Source: Paenibacillus sp. SYP-B4298
Lineage (GTDB): Bacteria > Bacillota > Bacilli > Paenibacillales > Paenibacillaceae
Direction: 5' to 3'
Assembly (NCBI RefSeq): GCF_027627475.1
Contig: NZ_CP115484.1
Coordinates: 1,239,501 to 1,303,500 of the forward strand
DNA: 64,000 nucleotides
Shown piece by piece: positions 46,054 to 54,905 of this stretch (the stretch's first letter is position 1; every line of letters begins with the position of its first letter). The notes under the pieces were generated by a model, which worked only from the letters and a program-made list of their open reading frames with translations, did not search any database and was not told where the DNA came from. The position numbers were made by a program, and so were the translations under genes.

Positions 46054-46809
46054 GTGAATAAAAAATGGTTGATCGGCGGGGTTGTTGGACTGCTAGTATG
46101 TGCTGCGCCTATACACGCGGCTACTGAGTATGTGCGAGCTAACTTTTTTGCGGGGAACGTAGTGGTGAATAATCAAATCGTTGCAGCGGACAACGAGCTG
46201 CTATCTTATCAAGGCAGCGTCTATGCTCCTGTGCGTGCCATCGCGGAAGCGATGAAGGGGTATGTCAGCTACGACAGCACAGATAAGACGGTCTACATTG
46301 AACGTCCGACTCAGAAGGCGGCCAAGTCTACCTTGCATTCCAAAAAGGAGGAGGGGCCAGTAACGCTTCATCTGTTCTCGGAGAAATCGGAGTATGTATC
46401 CGGGGAGCCGATTCATATCTGGTCCCGCTTGTCGAACACCTCTGACACGGCTGTGGAACTGCATCATAGCTCAGCCTTGCTGTTGTATTCCATTACGGAT
46501 CAGGATGGATTTACGTATGAGCCCTTGCAACCATTTGATTTGGTAGTCAGCGAATTCCAGCCTGATGAGGAATATGCCAGCACGCTTGATCCGATAGAGT
46601 TTGTTGCGTACAATACGTTCAAGCAACGGGAACGTGACCCGAACCTGGATATTCAAGCTTATCTGAAGCGGGCGGTTCGGCCTGCGACTTTGCCTCCTGG
46701 GGAATATACGCTTACGCTCAAGTCCAGCTTTCGTGTAGGAGCCGATCCTGAGGATAGGTTCCGTAAGGTGCAGACGTCCATTCAGTTGACTGTTACAGAG
46801 CCGCGTTAG
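46054..46809 (+). CDS. Secreted protein with copper-amine-oxidase-N-like repeat and BsuPI-like domain
   Basis: The GTG at 46054 (251 residues) follows GGAGAGG and gives a clean signal peptide (MNKKWLIGGVVGLLVCAAPIHAA). Residues about 40-85 resemble half of the 'copper amine oxidase N-terminal' stalk domain common in Paenibacillus secreted proteins (LLSYQGSVYAPVRAIAEAMKGYVSYDSTDKTVYIE). Residues about 100-250 resemble the BsuPI/intracellular proteinase inhibitor immunoglobulin-like domain (YVSGEPIHIWSRLSNTSDTAVELHHSSA and LPPGEYTLTLKSSF). Possibly a cell-wall-associated protein; function unknown. Confidence 0.78.
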   Translation: MNKKWLIGGVVGLLVCAAPIHAATEYVRANFFAGNVVVNNQIVAADNELLSYQGSVYAPVRAIAEAMKGYVSYDSTDKTVYIERPTQKAAKSTLHSKKEEGPVTLHLFSEKSEYVSGEPIHIWSRLSNTSDTAVELHHSSALLLYSITDQDGFTYEPLQPFDLVVSEFQPDEEYASTLDPIEFVAYNTFKQRERDPNLDIQAYLKRAVRPATLPPGEYTLTLKSSFRVGADPEDRFRKVQTSIQLTVTEPR

Positions 46810-46956
46810 CGCTAGATTTCCAAGTGGGCCCAGTTTCAGTGGCTTCGATTGGCTAAATTTTCGTATCACATGCCGGGAGCTGTGCGTCGTGCAACGCTCA
46901 TGCGCCCTGCTGGAGCGGCCAGATGCAATCATTTGCCGAAGGGAGGGAAATAAACG

Positions 46957-47832
46957 ATGCAGGATGAAGATCGCTATGGTGTATACGGCTATCGGTTTGC
47001 CGAGGGGGCAGGGCGGCTCTGCTCGCTCTATGCTGTCGGGTATGATATGGCGACCGCCGGCTATCTATGGGATGGACTGGAACGCACGGATGGCCCGCTC
47101 TATCTGTTCCAGTACACGTTAACTGGCGAAGGAGTGTTCGAGCAGGATGGAGAGGTGTATCGTATTGCTCCCGGGCAAGCATTCATGGCGGAGATTCCTG
47201 GTCAGCATCGCTATTATCATCCGGGTGGTGAGGAGCCGTGGCGCTTCCTGTTTATCCTGCTGCGCCAGGAGCCGCTGCAGTCGCAGTGGAGCGAGCTCGT
47301 CTCCAAGCTGGGGAGATTGCCGCAGTTACCCGTGGACAGCGCTCCGATACAGACGCTGCGCGGCCTGGTACGAGAAGCGTCCGCGGGCCGGATTGCCGAT
47401 GCGTATCGCGCCTCCTCCCAAGTGTACCATCTCATGATGGAGCTGCTCCGGTTTGCCTCGGGCAGAGCGGAGCGGGCGGAATGGCCGGTCAAGATTCACA
47501 GGGCGGCTGCACTGATCGAGGAGAGGTACAGCAATCTTCCGGGGCTGGAGGAGCTGGCTGATATCGTCGGCCTATCCAAATACCATCTCATCCGCTCCTT
47601 CGCCAAAGTAACGGGGCTGACCCCCAGCGAATACGCCGAACGTATACGGATGAGACATGCGGCTGAGCTGCTTGTTCATACCGACTGGAGCATGGAGCGA
47701 ATCGCGAGCGAGCTGGGGTATGGCAGCGGCAGCTATCTGATTCGGGTGTTTCGCAAGCATACAGGCATTCCGCCTGGCGCCTTCCGCAGCAATTACGAAT
47801 ATCGCAGCTTCACTCGCCTTCATTGGGATTGA
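46957..47832 (+). CDS. AraC-family transcriptional regulator
   Basis: A 291-residue one-component regulator with GGAGGG upstream. The N-terminal cupin-like sugar-binding domain (about 1-160; YLFQYTLTGEGVFEQDGEVYRIAPGQAFMAEIPGQHRYY) precedes an AraC double helix-turn-helix (about 180-285; LPGLEELADIVGLSKYHLIRSFAKVTGLTPSEYAERIRM and SMERIASELGYGSGSYLIRVFRKHTGIPPGAFR). It is followed 131 nt later by the GH27 gene in the same direction. The gap has a repeated 13-mer that may be its binding site. It probably activates the alpha-galactosidase gene in response to a galactoside. Confidence 0.92.
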   Translation: MQDEDRYGVYGYRFAEGAGRLCSLYAVGYDMATAGYLWDGLERTDGPLYLFQYTLTGEGVFEQDGEVYRIAPGQAFMAEIPGQHRYYHPGGEEPWRFLFILLRQEPLQSQWSELVSKLGRLPQLPVDSAPIQTLRGLVREASAGRIADAYRASSQVYHLMMELLRFASGRAERAEWPVKIHRAAALIEERYSNLPGLEELADIVGLSKYHLIRSFAKVTGLTPSEYAERIRMRHAAELLVHTDWSMERIASELGYGSGSYLIRVFRKHTGIPPGAFRSNYEYRSFTRLHWD

Positions 47833-47833
47833 A

Positions 47834-47921
47834 ACAGCAATATTGTACATGATGGAGCAAATAATTATGGTATTCATCTTCTGAATGAAGCTTTATTATA
47901 GATTCTATACAGCAATATTGT
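47834..47921. repeat. Direct repeat ACAGCAATATTGT pair, candidate AraC operators
   Basis: Two identical 13-mers (47834-47846 and 47909-47921) lie 75 bp apart in the AraC-GH27 gap; each contains the palindrome CAATATTG. A 9-bp inverted repeat, ATAGATTCT (47898-47906) and AGAATCTAT (47932-47940), brackets the second copy. Confidence 0.55.
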
Positions 47922-47963
47922 CTTGTATGGAAGAATCTATATCGCTTGAAGGAGAGAGAAGCA

Positions 47964-49262
47964 ATGCCGCATAATGAATGGTGCAACACGCCACCGCTTG
48001 GGTGGAATTCATGGGACTGCTATGGCGCGGCCGTGACAGAGGCTGAGGTAAGAGGAAATGCCGACTACATGGCGCAGCATCTCAAGGCTTATGGCTGGGA
48101 ATATGTCGTTGTGGATATTCAATGGTATGAACCGGATGCCGTCTCCTCCAGCTATCGCCCGTTCGTGCCGCTTGTGATGGATGAATACAGCAGATTACAG
48201 CCTGCTCCGAATCGCTTTCCCTCTGCAGCGAATGGTCAGGGCTTCAAGCCGCTGGCGGATTATGTGCATGGATTAGGGTTGAAGTTCGGCATTCATATTA
48301 TGAGGGGCATTCCCCGGCAAGCCGTGCATGCCAACACAGCTCTGCTAGGGACGGAGCAGCGGGCAAGGGAGATTGCCCATACGAATTCCATCTGTCCGTG
48401 GAATACGGATATGTATGGCGTTGATGCTAATCAGCCTGGCGCGCAGGCGTATTATGATTCCTTATTCGCGCTGTATGCGGAGTGGGGTGTGGATTATGTG
48501 AAGGTGGATGACATCGCCGCTTCGAGATTATACGGTATTCATACGGATGAGATTCGGATGATTCGCGAGGCGATTGACAAGTGCGGGCGCAAGATGGTGC
48601 TGAGTTTGTCACCAGGCCCAGCGCCGCGGGATGAGACTGAACTGCTGGCTGCTAATGCGAATATGTGGCGGATGACCGATGATTATTGGGATCGCTGGGA
48701 GCTGCTCCTTGATATGTTCGATCGTTGCAAGACTTGGGAGGGCGTACCGGGGCCGGGCTGCTGGCCGGATTGCGATATGCTGCCGCTTGGTCATATCGGC
48801 ATTCGCTCCGTAGATGGCGGCGTCTCCAGCAAGACGCATGATCGCTGGACGCGCTTCACACGAGATGAGCAATTGACGATGATGACACTATGGACGATCT
48901 TCCGTTCTCCTCTGATGTTCGGTGGAGAACTGCGGGATAACGATGAATGGACGCTGTCGCTGCTGACCAACCGGCACGTATTGGAGATGCATCGTCACAG
49001 CTTTGGCGCTCGGCAGTTGTACCGCGATGGCGAGGCGATCGTGTGGACAGCGGAGGGGCCGGAGGGTGTCCGTTATGTAGCTTGCTTCAATGTCGGCGAG
49101 ACACCCATGGCTGTGTCGGTACCGCTGGAGCAGTTGGCGCTGGGCTATGGCGTGCTCGCCCTGGCACTGTGGGAGGTAGACGGTGCGGAGCAGGCGATCA
49201 GCGAGCTGGCTCCTGTCGTTGCTCCGCATGGCGCAGCGCTATACCGTCTGCGGGGGTTATAG
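47964..49262 (+). CDS. GH27 alpha-galactosidase family protein
   Basis: I choose the ATG at 47964 (432 residues) after AAGGAGAGAG. The N-terminal PPLGWNSWDCYG motif is the GH27 signature. The nucleophile is Asp182 (YVKVDDIA), and the acid/base lies at Asp239/Asp240 (WRMTDDYWD). A C-terminal beta-sandwich covers about 340-432. There is no signal peptide, so it acts in the cytoplasm. GH27 also includes beta-L-arabinopyranosidases and isomaltodextranases; with arabinan enzymes nearby, beta-L-arabinopyranosidase is a real alternative. Likely controlled by the AraC protein upstream. Confidence 0.9.
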   Translation: MPHNEWCNTPPLGWNSWDCYGAAVTEAEVRGNADYMAQHLKAYGWEYVVVDIQWYEPDAVSSSYRPFVPLVMDEYSRLQPAPNRFPSAANGQGFKPLADYVHGLGLKFGIHIMRGIPRQAVHANTALLGTEQRAREIAHTNSICPWNTDMYGVDANQPGAQAYYDSLFALYAEWGVDYVKVDDIAASRLYGIHTDEIRMIREAIDKCGRKMVLSLSPGPAPRDETELLAANANMWRMTDDYWDRWELLLDMFDRCKTWEGVPGPGCWPDCDMLPLGHIGIRSVDGGVSSKTHDRWTRFTRDEQLTMMTLWTIFRSPLMFGGELRDNDEWTLSLLTNRHVLEMHRHSFGARQLYRDGEAIVWTAEGPEGVRYVACFNVGETPMAVSVPLEQLALGYGVLALALWEVDGAEQAISELAPVVAPHGAALYRLRGL

Positions 49263-49302
49263 TCCCCGGTTAGTTAACACAACGAGTACAATGAGAAGGT
49301 AG

Positions 49303-49333
49303 CCTCGTCCGATGATTCGGACGGGGTTTTTTT
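49303..49333 (+). terminator. Rho-independent terminator
   Basis: CCTCGTCCGA (49303-49312) pairs with TCGGACGGGG (49317-49326) around TGAT, with seven T residues behind. Confidence 0.92.
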
Positions 49334-49508
49334 CATATATAGAACATTTGTCAAAAGATGCAATAAAGGATTGCGGTTTGTCGAATAAAGTGAGAGAATT
49401 TTACTATACCGGGTATATAAATACTAGGACTTTATTTCTAGGCTGAAGGTACATATAGAATGAATTTGGCTCCATCCGACATTTAATCAAGGGAAAGGCG
49501 GCAGCAGC

Positions 49509-52500
49509 ATGAAATCTATCGAAGACTTCGCCAAGCGATATGGGCCTTTGATTCTGCTGCTCGTTATTGTAGTTGTGGCTCTTAGCACGGTGTTATATCC
49601 TGCCGTAACGCGCATGATGTACCAGCCAGACCCTATAATTAAGCAGGGCGTGCTGGATTTGACACAATGGGATGCGCAGCAGGACGGCCGAGTGAAGCTC
49701 GTTGGTTATTGGGCCTTCTATTGGAAGCAATTGCTTGAATCTTCGGGCACAAGTGGCCTAGAGGAAGCAAGCGCCGCTCCTGACGGATACTTTAAAGTGC
49801 CGGATGTCTGGAACAATTATCGCATTGATGGCGAACGATTGCCCGGTCAAGGATTTGCGACCTATCGGCTTACGGTGAAGCTGGGTGAGGCCTCCAGGAA
49901 TCGAGAGCTTGCGCTCTCGATTCCATCTATTTCTACAGCCTACAGGGTGATTATCGATGGCAAGGAACGAGCAGCGGGAGGACAAGTAGCACGCACGAGC
50001 GATGAGGCCAAGGCTGCCTATGTGCCACAGTATATTTCCTTCCGACCAACAGCTTCGCAATTCGACATTTATGTGCAAGTATCCAATCATGTGTATGCCC
50101 GCGGCGGTATTTGGTATGATCTGGAGCTTGGCTCTACCGAGGATGTCGCTCAGGCAAGCGGTATCAAGTTTGCGCTGGATATGATTATTATGGGTGCAGC
50201 CTTTATGATCGGGATGCATCATCTTGTCATCTTTCTGTTCCGTCCCGCGAATCGGTCAGCCTTATATTTCAGCCTGTGCTGTTTAATTGCAACGTTGCGT
50301 ATTCTGGTGGTGGATCAGAATTATATTTCCTTGCTATTCAGTGATATTCCATTTCGTGTGCTCATTATGCTGGAGTATTTCACATTTTATGCTGGAGTTA
50401 TGCTCATTGCGTTGTTTATCCGAGAGCTGTACCCGACCCATTTTGCTTGGCGTCATATCCGCATTATTGTTGTTGTATGTCTGCTGGCATTGCTCACGGT
50501 TATCGCAACACCGTTGGAGGAGTACACCGGGTATATCCGTCTGTTCAACTACTTTTCCCTGCTCTGCTGTCTGTATTACACGTCAGGTATCTTTAGGGCG
50601 GCCATTCGCAGGCGGCAGGGAGCTACACTGCAGGTGTTCGGGATGTGTCTGTTCATGGTGGCGATGGTTCATGACATTTTCTATAATGCAAGCATTATTC
50701 ATCTGATTAATTCCCAGTTGGTGCCCTTTGGGATGTTCATCTTCATATTCATCGAGGCAGCGAATATGGCGAGGCGCTTCTCCAGCGCATACCGCACAAT
50801 CGAGGACATGTCGGCTCAATTGATCGCTAAGGATCGGATAAAGGATGAATTTCTGGCCAATACGTCACATGAGCTGAAGACCCCGATTCACGGCGTACTC
50901 AATTTGTCTCAGGCCGTGCTCGATGGGGCAGGAGGGCGGCTGACTGCAGGCGAGCAGGACAACCTGCAAGCGGTTGTATCCGTATCCCGCAGGCTCTCCC
51001 ATCTGATCAACGATATTTTGGATTGGTCGATGCTGAAGAACGGAGAGATTACCTTGCGCCGCAAGCCGGTAGAGCTGAGGCCGCTGCTTGCCGTAACGAT
51101 GGAGATGTTCCGGTATCTGCATATGGGCAAACCGGTCGAATTAATCGATGCGCTGCCGGAGCATCTGCCTGCGGTGGATGCCGACGAGGATCGGTTGATG
51201 CAGGTGATGTACAATTTGATTGGCAATGCGATTAAGTTTACGGACAAGGGAGAGGTCAGAATTACAGCTACCGAGCGCCACGGCTTCATTGAGATTAGTG
51301 TGAGCGATACGGGCATCGGCATCCCGGCAACCCAACTAGGCAGCATCTTTGATTCATTCGAGCAGACAGATCGGAAGATCGCGGCCGAATACGGGGGCGT
51401 AGGGCTGGGGCTCAGTATAACGAAGCGGCTTGTGGAGCTGCATGGCGGGCGTATTACGGTTCAGTCTTCCGAAGGAGCAGGCTCGGTCTTCACCTTCTCG
51501 CTGCCTGCCGTGCGATCCATGAGGCTGCCTGCGCAGCAAGAGTCGGATGAAGGCGCTCTCGAGCCGCGCCGCATGCTGAGCTGGTCGAGGCGTGTTCAAC
51601 TGGCCAAGGAAGGGGAGCCGGACACCGCAGACTTGGATAACATACGGTATGCTGACCAGGCATCGGAGCAGGGTAGCGATGAGTATACGATTCTTGTCGC
51701 CGATGACGATGGGGTGAATCGTCAGGTGCTGTCCAGTCTGCTGGCGCTTGACAACTGCAAGGTTGTAGCAGTATCCGATGGCAATGAAGCGCTGGCCGCG
51801 CTGCACAGCGAGCGCTTCGATCTGGCTATCGTCGATCTCATGATGCCGGGCAAGTCAGGGTATGAAGTGACAGAGGCGATCAGGGAACGCTACTCGCTGG
51901 CGGAGCTGCCTGTACTGCTGTTGACGGTGCGCAACCAGCCGCAGGATATCGTGGCGGCCTTCAAGGCTGGCGTCAACGACTTTCTGAACAAGCCCGTCGA
52001 GCCTGGAGAGCTGCGGGCGCGTATCCGCACCTTGCTTGATCTGAAGTCGTCCGTGAGCGATAAGGTGAACATCGAGATGGCGTTCTTGCAGGCACAGATC
52101 AAGCCGCATTATCTATTCAATGTGCTGACGACGATCTTATCCATCAGCTATACCGATCTGGCCAAGGCACAGGAGCTTCTGGGAAGCTTCAGCCGATATT
52201 TGCGGGGCAGCTTCGACTTTCAGAACAAGGATAAGCTTGTGCCGCTTGACAAGGAGCTCCAGCTTGTGGAAGCCTATCTTGAGATTGAGCAGGCGCGCTT
52301 CGGCAGCCGACTTAAGACAGAAGTTGATGTTACCGCCAGCACGAGCTGGCTCATCCCGCCGCTAGTCATTCAGCCGCTGGTGGAGAATGCGGTGCGCCAT
52401 GGAGCCATGGGCCGAATGCTCGGCGGCATCGTGAAGCTCACGGTGCGCTCGGAGCAATCAGACATCGTGGTGACGATTGCCGATGACGGAAGGGGCATGC

Positions 52501-52670
52501 CGCAGGAGCGGCTCGATGCGATTCGGGAACGGAGGAGCCTGAAAGGGGGAGTCGGCTTAATGAATATTGATAGCCGGCTGCGTCATATCTATGGCACGGG
52601 CTTGCAGATCGCAAGCTGTGAGGAGGAAGGAACTACGATTACCTTCCGTATTCCCTATCGCAGCGCTTAG
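49509..52670 (+). CDS. Hybrid sensor with two histidine kinase modules and a receiver (7TMR-DISM type)
   Basis: A 1053-residue membrane protein. Order: N-terminal membrane helix; extracellular sheet domain (about 40-220); seven membrane helices (about 225-420); HisKA with His454 (TSHELKTPIHG) and HATPase (N-box NLIGNAIKF, G-box SDTGIGIP); receiver with Asp776 (VDLMMPGKSG); and then a second kinase of the LytS/YesM kind with His867 (QIKPHYLFNVL), VIQPLVENAVRHG and DDGRGMPQERL. Having both a classic HPK1-type and a LytS-type kinase around one receiver implies internal phosphorelay plus output to an unknown regulator, since none is adjacent. The next genes concern iron uptake but a terminator and Fur promoter separate them. 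Confidence 0.92.
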   Translation: MKSIEDFAKRYGPLILLLVIVVVALSTVLYPAVTRMMYQPDPIIKQGVLDLTQWDAQQDGRVKLVGYWAFYWKQLLESSGTSGLEEASAAPDGYFKVPDVWNNYRIDGERLPGQGFATYRLTVKLGEASRNRELALSIPSISTAYRVIIDGKERAAGGQVARTSDEAKAAYVPQYISFRPTASQFDIYVQVSNHVYARGGIWYDLELGSTEDVAQASGIKFALDMIIMGAAFMIGMHHLVIFLFRPANRSALYFSLCCLIATLRILVVDQNYISLLFSDIPFRVLIMLEYFTFYAGVMLIALFIRELYPTHFAWRHIRIIVVVCLLALLTVIATPLEEYTGYIRLFNYFSLLCCLYYTSGIFRAAIRRRQGATLQVFGMCLFMVAMVHDIFYNASIIHLINSQLVPFGMFIFIFIEAANMARRFSSAYRTIEDMSAQLIAKDRIKDEFLANTSHELKTPIHGVLNLSQAVLDGAGGRLTAGEQDNLQAVVSVSRRLSHLINDILDWSMLKNGEITLRRKPVELRPLLAVTMEMFRYLHMGKPVELIDALPEHLPAVDADEDRLMQVMYNLIGNAIKFTDKGEVRITATERHGFIEISVSDTGIGIPATQLGSIFDSFEQTDRKIAAEYGGVGLGLSITKRLVELHGGRITVQSSEGAGSVFTFSLPAVRSMRLPAQQESDEGALEPRRMLSWSRRVQLAKEGEPDTADLDNIRYADQASEQGSDEYTILVADDDGVNRQVLSSLLALDNCKVVAVSDGNEALAALHSERFDLAIVDLMMPGKSGYEVTEAIRERYSLAELPVLLLTVRNQPQDIVAAFKAGVNDFLNKPVEPGELRARIRTLLDLKSSVSDKVNIEMAFLQAQIKPHYLFNVLTTILSISYTDLAKAQELLGSFSRYLRGSFDFQNKDKLVPLDKELQLVEAYLEIEQARFGSRLKTEVDVTASTSWLIPPLVIQPLVENAVRHGAMGRMLGGIVKLTVRSEQSDIVVTIADDGRGMPQERLDAIRERRSLKGGVGLMNIDSRLRHIYGTGLQIASCEEEGTTITFRIPYRSA

Positions 52671-52688
52671 CCACGAGGCAGCTTAGAG

Positions 52689-52758
52689 AGCGGCTCACCC
52701 GGCGTCTTCGGACGCCCGATTCACCCTCGTAGAGGTGGATCGGGTGGAACGAGCCGCT
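52689..52758. terminator. Multi-branched hairpin after the hybrid kinase gene
   Basis: An outer stem AGCGGCTC (52689-52696)/GAGCCGCT (52751-52758) continues as ACCCG/CGGGT with a bulge. Inside are GGCGTC-TTCG-GACGCC (52701-52716, a UUCG tetraloop) and a second small stem at about 52720-52740. No T run follows, so it may be a structured RNA rather than a simple terminator. Confidence 0.55.
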
Positions 52759-52823
52759 TGGATGCAGCGGCGAAGCGGGTTGTCTGCCCGCAAGCCATCA
52801 GCAAGCCTCCTACAAGAAAACGA

Positions 52824-52852
52824 TTGACATTGAGAATTGTTATCACTAAACT
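52824..52852 (+). promoter_or_regulatory. Fur-controlled promoter of the AraC/siderophore locus
   Basis: TTGACA (52824-52829), a 17-bp spacer and TAAACT (52847-52852). The spacer holds TGAGAATTGTTATCA (52831-52845), which matches the Fur 7-1-7 consensus TGATAATNATTATCA with two mismatches. Confidence 0.75.
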
Positions 52853-52916
52853 GATAATAGTATCAGGATCAGATGACTTGATGCATTAATGGACATTGTA
52901 CGAAGGGGTTGCAGGC

Positions 52917-54905
52917 ATGGATTTGGAAACCCGAATCAGACTGTGGAACCATTCTCATATTCATATTATTGATATTCGCCGATCCAGAATGAGAGCTCAA
53001 GAGGCGTTGAGGAGCTACAGGCTGCCATCCAGCGCCTACATCTATGTATTATTTGGTCAAGCGCTTATTCAACTGGATGAGGAACGAACGGCAGCTTCCG
53101 CCCATATGCTGCTGCACGGGGGCAAGGGAACAGTGCTTTCCATTGTGCCGGAGGATGACTTCCATTATTATATGATTCTATACAAGGCAACGCCGTCGCT
53201 GCCGAAATCACGCGAGCTCCTGACCTTGCTGGATACGTCCAGCCCATTCCAGGAGCGCTTCTGCATGACCGTCCGCTCGCCTGTGCTGCTGGAACAGAAG
53301 CTGCTGGAGATGGATGCGGCCTGGCATCGTCCCGACTCCTCTGGCAAGCTGCTCGTGCGCGCGAGCTTCTATCAGTTCGTTAATGAGCTATTGGAGCAAT
53401 TCGAGGAGTGGGGAGCATTAGAAGCTGAGGCAGAGACGAATGTGGCGTTGCAGGCAGTACGTTATATCGAGGAGCATTACCATGAGCCGATTACACTGGA
53501 GCTGCTGGAGGAGCTGCTTGGCTGCAATTCCCGCATGCTGCTGCGCAAGTTCAGGGCGGAGTGGAACACCACGCCCATCGACTATCTGATTCAGATTCGA
53601 TTAGGCAAGGCGAAGGAATTGCTAGCTGGCACATGGTCGGCCGTCAAGGATATTGCGGAGCAGGTCGGCTACACCGACCATTATTATTTCAGCCGATTGT
53701 TCAAGAAGCATACCGGCATGTCCCCACTGCAATATCGGGCTTCTGCGGCTTCCGGGACGGTGGCGGAATATGATCCATCCCTCATGTCGAGATTGTCCAT
53801 TGCGGGAAGCAGGCTGCAACGCTATATTGGTAATGGAATTAATAATCATTATCAGTATAGAAAAAGGGGAGAGTACACCATGTATAGCAAGTCCAGAATG
53901 TCGGTAGCGGTCCTGCTGCTATGCTTTGCCATCATGCTAGGTGCATGTGGAGGAGGAAATGCAGGTACCAATACCAATCCAGCGAACGGAGGGACTGCCA
54001 ACCAGAGCAGCACCCAGGCAGCTACTCAGACGCCTAAGACAGATGCCAGCGGCAGCGAGAGCCGGGTTGTCAAGCATGCGATGGGCGAGGAGACGATTGT
54101 CGGCACACCGGAGCGGGTCGTCGTGCTGACCAATGAGGGAACCGAGGCGCTGTTGTCTGTCGGTGTGAAGCCGATCGGCGCGGTGCAGTCCTGGGTTGGC
54201 GATCCGTGGTATGACCATATCGCAGACAAGATGGAGAACGTAGAGATTCTGGGCGACGAATTGCAGCCGAATCTGGAGATGATCGCAAGTCTGAAGCCGG
54301 ATTTGATCATTGGCAACAAGGTTCGTCAGGAGAAGATATATGAGCAACTGAAGCAGATTGCACCGACGGTATTTTCGGAGGATCTGGCTGGAGACTGGAA
54401 AATCAACTTTGAATTATATATGCAGGCCTTGAATAAGGAAGCGGAAGGCCAACGGCTGATGGACGAGTTTGACAAGCGTGTCGCGGAAGCCAAGGTCAAG
54501 CTGGCAGACAAGCTTGCTACGAAGGTGTCCATCGTGCGCTTCTCTGCCTCCCAGGTACGAATCTACCAGAAGCAATCGTTCTCCGGGGTGCTGCTGCAGC
54601 AGCTTGGCTTTGCCAGACCGGAATCACAGGATAAGGATTCCTTCATCGAAGTGATGTCCAAGGAGACGATCCCAAGCATGGACGGTGATGTGCTCTTCTA
54701 CTTTGTCACAGAGCAGCCGGGACAGAATGAGGCCGCCAAGGTGGTGGAGGAGTGGATGAATGATCCCCTGTTCCAGAACCTGAATGTGGCCAAGAACAAT
54801 AAGCTCGTTCAGGTCGATGAAGCAATCTGGAACACTGCGGGCGGGTATCAGGCAGCCAATCTGCTGCTGGATGAGATTGTCGCTTACTTTACTGCTGAGA
54901 AATAA
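52917..54905 (+). CDS. AraC-family regulator in frame with siderophore-binding lipoprotein (fused or read-through frame)
   Basis: From ATG 52917 (AAGGGG 8 nt upstream) the frame stays open for 662 residues. Residues about 1-180 are a ligand-binding domain. Residues about 182-285 are an AraC double helix-turn-helix ending SPLQYRASA. Residues 286-321 are a polar linker. From 322 it continues with a complete lipoprotein signal peptide (lipobox LGAC) and a FeuA-type binding domain. Bacillus Btr also fuses an AraC regulator with a siderophore-binding domain, but without a secretion signal. Here the linker DNA carries its own promoter, Fur box and ribosome site for the second part, so this is more likely an AraC gene that lacks a stop before the next gene. 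A membrane-spanning regulator-receptor is the exciting alternative. Confidence 0.75.
   Translation: MDLETRIRLWNHSHIHIIDIRRSRMRAQEALRSYRLPSSAYIYVLFGQALIQLDEERTAASAHMLLHGGKGTVLSIVPEDDFHYYMILYKATPSLPKSRELLTLLDTSSPFQERFCMTVRSPVLLEQKLLEMDAAWHRPDSSGKLLVRASFYQFVNELLEQFEEWGALEAEAETNVALQAVRYIEEHYHEPITLELLEELLGCNSRMLLRKFRAEWNTTPIDYLIQIRLGKAKELLAGTWSAVKDIAEQVGYTDHYYFSRLFKKHTGMSPLQYRASAASGTVAEYDPSLMSRLSIAGSRLQRYIGNGINNHYQYRKRGEYTMYSKSRMSVAVLLLCFAIMLGACGGGNAGTNTNPANGGTANQSSTQAATQTPKTDASGSESRVVKHAMGEETIVGTPERVVVLTNEGTEALLSVGVKPIGAVQSWVGDPWYDHIADKMENVEILGDELQPNLEMIASLKPDLIIGNKVRQEKIYEQLKQIAPTVFSEDLAGDWKINFELYMQALNKEAEGQRLMDEFDKRVAEAKVKLADKLATKVSIVRFSASQVRIYQKQSFSGVLLQQLGFARPESQDKDSFIEVMSKETIPSMDGDVLFYFVTEQPGQNEAAKVVEEWMNDPLFQNLNVAKNNKLVQVDEAIWNTAGGYQAANLLLDEIVAYFTAEK
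53800..53854 (+). promoter_or_regulatory. Internal promoter and Fur box before the binding-lipoprotein start
   Basis: TTGCGG (53800-53805), a 17-bp spacer and TATATT (53823-53828). The Fur box TAATAATCATTATCA (53840-53854) follows, one mismatch from TGATAATNATTATCA, within the start-point region. All lie inside the open AraC frame. Confidence 0.75.
53880..54905 (+). CDS. Iron-siderophore ABC transporter substrate-binding lipoprotein (FeuA/FecB-like), internal start
   Basis: The ATG at 53880 has GGGGAGAG 8 nt upstream and gives 341 residues. They start with a textbook lipoprotein signal (MSVAVLLLCFAIMLGAC, lipid Cys23) and an Asn/Thr/Gln-rich linker, then a class III binding fold (PERVVVLTNEGTEALLSVGVKPIGA and LIGNKV-type segments, with the long backbone helix around ADKLATKV). 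It delivers ferric siderophore to the FecCD permeases encoded next. An upstream Fur box indicates repression by iron. The frame is shared with the upstream AraC gene with no intervening stop, so a longer fused product may also exist. Confidence 0.88.
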   Translation: MYSKSRMSVAVLLLCFAIMLGACGGGNAGTNTNPANGGTANQSSTQAATQTPKTDASGSESRVVKHAMGEETIVGTPERVVVLTNEGTEALLSVGVKPIGAVQSWVGDPWYDHIADKMENVEILGDELQPNLEMIASLKPDLIIGNKVRQEKIYEQLKQIAPTVFSEDLAGDWKINFELYMQALNKEAEGQRLMDEFDKRVAEAKVKLADKLATKVSIVRFSASQVRIYQKQSFSGVLLQQLGFARPESQDKDSFIEVMSKETIPSMDGDVLFYFVTEQPGQNEAAKVVEEWMNDPLFQNLNVAKNNKLVQVDEAIWNTAGGYQAANLLLDEIVAYFTAEK

